Source: Bacteroidales bacterium
GTDB lineage: Bacteria; Bacteroidota; Bacteroidia; Bacteroidales; JAGOPY01
Assembly (NCBI GenBank): GCA_030638325.1
Contig: DAOWEV010000114.1
Coordinates: 1-27,372, forward strand
DNA: 27,372 nt
Direction: 5' to 3'
Made by a program: the position numbers and the translations under genes. Positions 23,496 to 27,372 of this stretch are shown here, one piece after another; the stretch's first letter is position 1, and each line of letters opens with the position of its first letter. The notes under the pieces are model-generated. The model did not search any database. It had not been told where the DNA came from and worked only from the letters and a program-made list of their open reading frames with translations.

Positions 23496-23923
23496 TGGAT
23501 AAAAACATTGCCGTTTTTGATATCCTCCTTCAAATCCCTGATCGTTTTGTTGGACAACATTTTGTACAATCCATCCAGGTATAACTTGTAGTCATCATGT
23601 ATGGGACAAGGTTTATCATCTGAGCATTCATGTAAGCCCAGCCCGCAGGTCTTAAAGAAATCCAGGCCATCAATGGTTTCAACGATCTGCAGTAAGGATA
23701 TATCCATGGCATCCTGATCAATAAAGAAGCCACCGTTAGGTCCTTTTACCGATGAAATAACATGCTGTCGTGACAGGTCCTGTAATATCTTACCGAGGTA
23801 AGACTCAGGGAAGCCCAGGGATTCAGCAATCTTCCTGACTCCAAAACGTTTACCCGGTGACGAATGAACCGCAAGGTAAACAATTGCCCTCAGTGCATAT
23901 TCCGTTGAGCGTGAAAAGATCAT
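23480..23923 (-). CDS. Rrf2 family transcriptional regulator with three conserved cysteines
   Basis: A 147-aa winged-helix regulator. MIFSRSTEYALRAIVYLAVH is the classic Rrf2 start, followed by the recognition region FGVRKIAESLGFPESYLGKILQDL (about 27-50) and the wing SSVKGPNGGFFI. The sensor loop has Cys93, Cys100 and Cys106 (C-x6-C-x5-C), the arrangement used by IscR and NsrR to bind an Fe-S cluster; cluster loss or nitrosylation would change DNA binding. With an NnrS-like and a DUF2249 gene upstream, a nitric-oxide or Fe-S-status sensor is likeliest. The ATG overlaps the preceding MIP18-family stop by 4 bases (ATGA), so the two are co-translated. The last codons (QPLGS-stop) are contributed by an ACCCTAAGGGT palindrome. 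Confidence 0.92.
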   Translation of the reverse strand: MIFSRSTEYALRAIVYLAVHSSPGKRFGVRKIAESLGFPESYLGKILQDLSRQHVISSVKGPNGGFFIDQDAMDISLLQIVETIDGLDFFKTCGLGLHECSDDKPCPIHDDYKLYLDGLYKMLSNKTIRDLKEDIKNGNVFIQPLGS

Positions 23924-24237
23924 AGCTCAATGGCTCTCCTGCCATCCTCAGTGATCATTTCGGGAGTCCATTCAGGTTCCCAGGTCAATTCAACAGAGAT
24001 CTCCAGGCCCGGATAAGCATTTTGCAGAACCACTTCAATATTTTGCATAATGACATCACCCAGCGGGCAACCTCTTGTAGAAAGGGTTGTTACTATATGA
24101 ACCTTTTTATTTTCCTCAAAATGAATTTCATAGATCAGGCCAAGGTCAACGATATTTACCGCAACCTCAGGATCCATCACACTTTTTAAAAGCTCAAGGA
24201 TCTTTACCTCCTCTGCCGAAAGATTTTCCTGTAACAT
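23920..24237 (-). CDS. MIP18/DUF59 family Fe-S cluster assembly protein (SufT/PaaD-like)
   Basis: A 105-aa single-domain MIP18 protein. Family blocks are all present: LLKSVMDPEVAVNIVDLGLIYEI (about 17-39), TTLSTRGCPLGDVI with the conserved Cys, and the C-terminal TWEPEWTPEMITEDGRRAI. Members such as SufT help mature or repair Fe-S proteins; PaaD-type members serve specific oxygenases. Its 4-base overlap with the Rrf2 gene points to a linked role, for example repairing clusters damaged by nitric oxide or loading the Rrf2 sensor. It starts 62 bases after the stop of the membrane protein gene on the same strand and may share its transcript. Confidence 0.9.
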   Translation of the reverse strand: MLQENLSAEEVKILELLKSVMDPEVAVNIVDLGLIYEIHFEENKKVHIVTTLSTRGCPLGDVIMQNIEVVLQNAYPGLEISVELTWEPEWTPEMITEDGRRAIEL

Positions 24238-24299
24238 TGTATCTTCTCTTTATTAATGATTTTTTAACGCAATATTCATGACCGATTATTTAGCCCGCA

Positions 24300-25589
24300 T
24301 TATTCATGCAGAGCTTTATGCAAGATTATCTTAAACACATTATAATTATATAGCAGGCCGGTAACAATAAAAATGATGGCCGCTATTCTTATAACCAGAC
24401 TACTTGCAAATAAAATACCTGTAATCAATAGGATCAAGCCTGCCAGGTATGTCCAAAAATGTAACACTGCAACTTTCTCTGAATATAGTTCCATCGGAAG
24501 CGGGGTTTTTTCTTTCCCAACTTTCGACTGGTATTTTTGTAACCATATAATAAAGGGAAGTGTTTTATATGTTTGTCCCAGAATAAGTGAAGTAAAAAAA
24601 CCAAGAATAATGAGCACCCCATAAATGATCTCTAACCTGACTTGAAATTTCCCAATAATACCCGGACTCAAGACGGATACAACTCCAAGTAACAGACTTA
24701 TAAACAACAAAATAAATGCAAGGGCCGAAAAGCGCATGCCAATATCAAGTTTACGGCGTATCCGCTTCTTAAAAGCAATGAAAACAAACCGCAGGAAGAA
24801 CAGGATCCCGGCCAGGATGAGTAATGAAAAGGCGGTCAGAACCAGGCTTTTCGGGTAAAAGTAAAAGGCAAGAGCCAGTAAAATTAACCCGGCATTTATA
24901 AGATAAAAGGAATAACTTAAGAGTTTCACCGGGAGTTTGTGTACGATCAGGAACATAGGCATCAGTTTGCTGGCAACACCAATCACAAGCAACAGGAACC
25001 AGCCGATCATACCGAGGTGCGCATGCAACTTCAGCAGATCCAGATGAGACCTGGGGATAAATGGCACCATAAAGTTAAGTACCATAAGAAATCCCAGGAT
25101 AACCGTCAGCATCAAATAAACAATTGAAGTCACAATAAAACCGTTCTCGATATTCCTGCGTTCTGTTTTCAAAGCGCTCTTAAACATATTAACAGCAAAC
25201 AACATTACAGTTAGGATGAGAAGGACACCTCCTATTTCCAAACCAATACTTCTCTGGAATTTAAAAAACCAGAAAGACCATACCAGGATCAGGATACCTG
25301 TTCCGAATAAGAAAAAAGTGATCAGGGCAAGCCGTTCGCTGTATAGCTTCACCTCCATCACAACGGGTATCAATTGATAAAGCGCTCCGAAGATGATCAT
25401 ACTGATCCACCCTAACACAAGCAAATGGGTTAAGCTCAGTAATTTAGGACTGAGATAATGATTTATCATATCAGGTGCTGCAATAAACAGGATGATCCCT
25501 GATATTAAAAAAGCAATGGCTCCAAACCCGTAATATGGAAGTACCACACGGGGTGCCGGAGCATTTAGTGTACTTAAGCCCGCTTGCAT
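24300..25589 (-). CDS. 12-TM haem-copper-oxidase subunit I-like / NnrS-like membrane protein
   Basis: A 429-aa protein with about twelve membrane helices. Candidate haem or metal ligands are His55 in LLSLTHLLVLGW, and His189/His191 in LLKLHAHLGMIGWFLLL. Other marks are SKLMPMFLIVHK and the late ILGQTYKTLPFIIWL motif. This resembles the single-gene cbb3-subunit-I-like/NnrS-like proteins of Bacteroidota, not a catalytic oxidase: the full set of six haem/copper histidines of subunit I and any partner subunits are missing. NnrS proteins are linked to nitric-oxide stress. The ATG overlaps the stop of the DUF2249 gene by one base (TAATG), so translation is probably coupled. Function is inferred from family resemblance and neighbours. 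Confidence 0.78.
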   Translation of the reverse strand: MQAGLSTLNAPAPRVVLPYYGFGAIAFLISGIILFIAAPDMINHYLSPKLLSLTHLLVLGWISMIIFGALYQLIPVVMEVKLYSERLALITFFLFGTGILILVWSFWFFKFQRSIGLEIGGVLLILTVMLFAVNMFKSALKTERRNIENGFIVTSIVYLMLTVILGFLMVLNFMVPFIPRSHLDLLKLHAHLGMIGWFLLLVIGVASKLMPMFLIVHKLPVKLLSYSFYLINAGLILLALAFYFYPKSLVLTAFSLLILAGILFFLRFVFIAFKKRIRRKLDIGMRFSALAFILLFISLLLGVVSVLSPGIIGKFQVRLEIIYGVLIILGFFTSLILGQTYKTLPFIIWLQKYQSKVGKEKTPLPMELYSEKVAVLHFWTYLAGLILLITGILFASSLVIRIAAIIFIVTGLLYNYNVFKIILHKALHE

Positions 25590-26119
25590 TATTTAAAAAC
25601 TATCAATTTAAGATTTTCCTCGTCAATCTCTTTGACGACATATTTATAATTCCTGTCTTTCAATTCAGGCAATAAATATTGAGGCAGCTTTTTATGATGC
25701 ACGTAAAGCGCATATCCTGCCGACAACTGCTCCAGTTCCTGTAAAATCGTGACCATGGGCATGGGCATTTCCAGATCCCTGACATCAACGGTATGTAAAC
25801 GGCCTGCAAATCTGATCTCAATGTCTTCAAAAGAAGGACTCTCTGTATTGTTGTCGCTCTCAGATTCCGGTTCTTTTAATGCCCCCTGATCTTTCTTCAC
25901 GTAAGTATGCACAATCCCCGCCTCAGGCCGCTCCACTTCATATGTATAACCTTTCTTTCTTAGCAAATTAAGCAGCGGTACCGGCTCAAAAGTATTGATG
26001 ATCAGCAGGGTATTTTCATCCTTCAAAGCTTTCAGTGTTTCCATGATCTTATCAAAAGGATCCACACCCTGTTCCAATATAGGCCTGACATCCAGTTCAA
26101 CTATTGCTTTTCTTTCCAT
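25589..26119 (-). CDS. Tandem DUF2249 protein
   Basis: A 176-aa soluble protein with two similar halves. Residues 4-75 are a clear DUF2249 domain: VELDVRPILEQGVDPFDKIM, a middle NTLLIINTFEPVPLLNLLRKKGY, then VERPEAGIVHTYV. After an acidic linker (PESESDNNTESPSFED), residues ~95-176 repeat the pattern more loosely: HTVDVRDLEMPMPMVTILQELEQLSAG, YALYVHHKKLPQYLLPELKDRNY. DUF2249 domains belong to the TusA/SirA-like fold group and are common near NO, haem and denitrification genes; no catalytic residues are agreed. It is the first gene of the minus-strand group, and its stop overlaps the start of the NnrS-like gene. A long leader with possible regulatory repeats precedes it. Confidence 0.82.
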   Translation of the reverse strand: MERKAIVELDVRPILEQGVDPFDKIMETLKALKDENTLLIINTFEPVPLLNLLRKKGYTYEVERPEAGIVHTYVKKDQGALKEPESESDNNTESPSFEDIEIRFAGRLHTVDVRDLEMPMPMVTILQELEQLSAGYALYVHHKKLPQYLLPELKDRNYKYVVKEIDEENLKLIVFK

Positions 26120-26203
26120 TTTTTTAAATTTATTTATAATTGTATTTTCTATTCACACCACACTTTATCTTTTGTTTCATTTAACCTGAACTATTCATGC
26201 AGA

Positions 26204-26342
26204 GTTAAAAGTTGAAAGTTTATAAAGTTATAAAGTACATTGATAATGTGAAACATGCACATTTTGTAAAAAATTTACATTATTACTTTTTTTTAAATTA
26301 CTTTTTGCACAGAGGCTAACTTTCTAACCTTCAACTTTTAAC
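26204..26342. repeat. Imperfect inverted repeat upstream of the DUF2249 gene
   Basis: GTTAAAAGTTGAAAGTT (26204-26220) and AACCTTCAACTTTTAAC (26326-26342) are inverted copies with 16 of 17 bases matching; weaker matching continues inward (TTATAAAGTTA against TAACTTTCT). The interior of about 105 bases shows no coding sign. It is similar in layout to the repeats at 18-168 and 10939-11174. Confidence 0.55.
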
Positions 26343-26350
26343 TTTCAACT

Positions 26351-26376
26351 CCTCATTAATTCATGAATTAATGAGG
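26351..26376. repeat. Perfect 26-base palindrome
   Basis: The 13 bases CCTCATTAATTCA are followed directly by their exact reverse complement, with no loop, centred on CATG. It adjoins the right arm of the 26204-26342 repeat in the divergent gap between the DUF2249 gene and the BNR-propeller gene. It could be a dyad operator or a recombined repeat end. Confidence 0.6.
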
Positions 26377-26388
26377 TTAAAATCTTCG

Positions 26389-26396
26389 CAAAATTA
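26389..26396 (-). promoter_or_regulatory. Candidate -7 box for the DUF2249/NnrS-like operon
   Basis: On the minus strand this reads TAATTTTG followed by CG, a good TAnnTTTG match preceded by a T-rich run. Transcription from here would give a leader of about 260 bases carrying the 26-base palindrome and the long inverted repeat. The 8-8-8 inverted repeat at 26411-26434 lies 14 bases upstream, across the expected -33 position. Confidence 0.45.
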
Positions 26397-26410
26397 AAAA
26401 AGTTTTTAAT

Positions 26411-26434
26411 ATAAAAGATAAAAAGGTCTTTTAT
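26411..26434. promoter_or_regulatory. Candidate operator (8-8-8 inverted repeat), possibly for the Rrf2 regulator
   Basis: ATAAAAGA, eight bases, TCTTTTAT: perfect 8-base arms. It overlaps the -33 region of the putative minus-strand promoter at 26389-26396, where binding would block transcription. The size and A/T-rich dyad form suit an Rrf2-family site, and an Rrf2 gene lies in the same gene group. Assignment to that regulator is inference. It could also act on the plus-strand BNR gene about 130 bases away. Confidence 0.4.
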
Positions 26435-26519
26435 TCTTTTTTTATGTTGAATAAAAGTTAAGTGCATTAAAAATTTTCCTGTCAAATAGTCTTTTTTCTC
26501 TTTTTATTGTATTTATTAC

Positions 26520-26527
26520 TACCTTTG
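26520..26527 (+). promoter_or_regulatory. Candidate -7 box for the BNR-propeller gene
   Basis: TACCTTTG fits TAnnTTTG and is followed by C; the ATG is 39 bases downstream, at 26567. No standard -33 box was recognised. Confidence 0.45.
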
Positions 26528-26566
26528 CACCCTCATTAGGGTTATTGACTATCAAAGAATTAACAT

Positions 26567-27372
26567 ATGAAAACTTTTACATTTACAATGGCTGTGCTGT
26601 TCACGGCTCTTTTCTCTTTGAACCTCTATTCTCAAACTAAAGCAACCATCTTACCGGATACGGCAGATTATCCTTACTGGGTTGATATGATGCAGGATCC
26701 ATCGGTAAATTTTTACGATGTCCAGAGGGCTTTTAACATTTACTGGGAAGGCCGTGAAGTTACCAAAGGATCGGGCTTCAAACCCTTCAAACGCTGGGAA
26801 TACATGATGCAGGAATCCAGGATCTTTCCCGACGGTGAACGCATCCCGGCAATCCATGTCCGGAATGAATATTTCAATTACCTGGAAAACCATTCGGCCA
26901 ACAGGTCCCCATCAGGAAACTGGATCAGCCTGGGGCCTGAAGTAATACCTTTGAACAAGGGCTATAAGGGGCTTGGAAGATTGAATGCCATAGCGTTTCA
27001 TCCTTCCGATCCTGATATCCTATACGTAGGATCTCCTTCAGGAGGTTTATGGAAGACGACTGTAGGTGGCAACGACTGGTCACCCCTGATAGATGACCAG
27101 CCTTCCCTGGGCGTCTCAGCCATCATTGTCGATTATAATGATCCTGACCTTATTTACATTGGAACCGGCGACCGGGATGCGGGAGATGCCTTTGGGATTG
27201 GGGTCATGAAGTCGGACGACGGAGGCGCCACCTGGATAATGTGGAACAACGGTATGGGAGAAAAAACCGTTGGGAGACTGATACAGCATCCCACCAACAA
27301 CCAGATCATACTGGCAGCCACAAGCGGGGGGATCTACAAATCCATCGATGCCGGAGCCAACTGGTATCAAAC
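26567..27372 (+). CDS. Secreted BNR/sortilin-like beta-propeller protein, 3' end cut by window
   Basis: An open frame from ATG 26567 runs to the window edge (268 complete codons). It starts with a signal peptide (MKTFTFTMAVLFTALFSLNLYSQ), then DYPYWVDMMQDPSVNFYDVQ and FKPFKRWEYMMQ, a prelude common in large Bacteroidota surface propeller proteins. From about residue 130 it has BNR/VPS10-type repeats: LNAIAFHPSDPDILYVGSPS, GGLWKTTVGGNDW, LIYIGTGDRDAGD, SDDGGATW and GGIYKSIDAGANW. Proteins with this layout usually end in a T9SS sorting domain, which would lie outside this window. Enzyme activity cannot be assigned. It is divergent from the DUF2249 group and shares the 26120-26566 intergenic region. 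Confidence 0.85.
   Translation, partial: MKTFTFTMAVLFTALFSLNLYSQTKATILPDTADYPYWVDMMQDPSVNFYDVQRAFNIYWEGREVTKGSGFKPFKRWEYMMQESRIFPDGERIPAIHVRNEYFNYLENHSANRSPSGNWISLGPEVIPLNKGYKGLGRLNAIAFHPSDPDILYVGSPSGGLWKTTVGGNDWSPLIDDQPSLGVSAIIVDYNDPDLIYIGTGDRDAGDAFGIGVMKSDDGGATWIMWNNGMGEKTVGRLIQHPTNNQIILAATSGGIYKSIDAGANWYQ

Noticed and set aside
24300..25589. Catalytic cbb3-type cytochrome oxidase subunit I.
   Set aside because: Lacks the complete set of haem and copper histidines and any ccoO/ccoP-like partner; better viewed as an NnrS-like single-gene relative.
24301..26204. TATTCATGCAGAG occurs at 24301-24313 and 26192-26204, bracketing the NnrS-like and DUF2249 genes like a target-site duplication.
   Set aside because: A shared 13-mer is expected several times by chance in a window this size, the left copy is coding sequence, and no transposon ends adjoin it.

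Overview
The window looks like a chromosome segment of an aerobic or respiring Bacteroidota (Bacteroidetes) member, most likely an uncultured or environmental lineage rather than a gut Bacteroides. Supporting signs are a type IX secretion C-terminal sorting domain, a GH92 mannosidase, a complete six-gene alternative complex III (ACIII) operon, a ResB-CcsA fusion, A-rich start contexts without Shine-Dalgarno sequences, and several TAnnTTTG-type -7 promoter boxes. No rRNA, tRNA, CRISPR array or intact insertion sequence was seen.

Layout. 1-1857: a decayed inverted-repeat region, a MobA-like nucleotidyltransferase and a convergent DUF2278 (YukJ-like) protein with a lamin-tail-like end. 1858-2435: intergenic DNA with at least six small palindromes. 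2436-6388: an A/T-rich secreted T9SS-sorted propeller-like protein (+) and a GH92 exo-mannosidase (-). 6389-6803: a second set of short palindromes. 6804-10925: htpG, a CGCAATG-type repeat region, then a LemA/TPM/TPM-glycine-tail cassette. 10926-11468: an inverted repeat enclosing the C-terminal remnant of a four-helix-bundle (S23/IVP-like) gene. 11469-22689: actA-actB-actC-actD-actE-actF followed by a ResB-CcsA cytochrome c biogenesis fusion. 22953-23354: a small monoheme cytochrome c. 23480-26119 (all minus): tandem DUF2249 protein, 12-TM haem-copper-oxidase-I/NnrS-like protein, MIP18/SufT-type protein and a three-cysteine Rrf2 regulator. 26567-end: start of a secreted BNR/sortilin-like propeller protein, cut by the window edge.

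How the genes work together. The core is respiratory. ACIII oxidises quinol and passes electrons to c-type cytochromes; CcsBA attaches haem to the c-type cytochromes (six CXXCH in ActA, one in ActE, one in the 133-aa cytochrome). The minus-strand group fits a nitric-oxide or Fe-S-damage response: a cysteine-bearing Rrf2 sensor, an Fe-S maturation factor, an NnrS-like membrane protein and a DUF2249 protein. A candidate operator (8-8-8 inverted repeat at 26411-26434) lies just upstream of a plausible -7 box for that group. No terminal oxidase genes follow actF in this window.

The most noteworthy non-coding signals are several families of short palindromes and longer imperfect inverted repeats in nearly every large intergenic gap. 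One palindrome supplies the last codons and stop of the Rrf2 gene, and one inverted repeat encloses the four-helix-bundle fragment. Coordinates and motifs were read by eye; family names come from recognition of sequence motifs, not from database searches.
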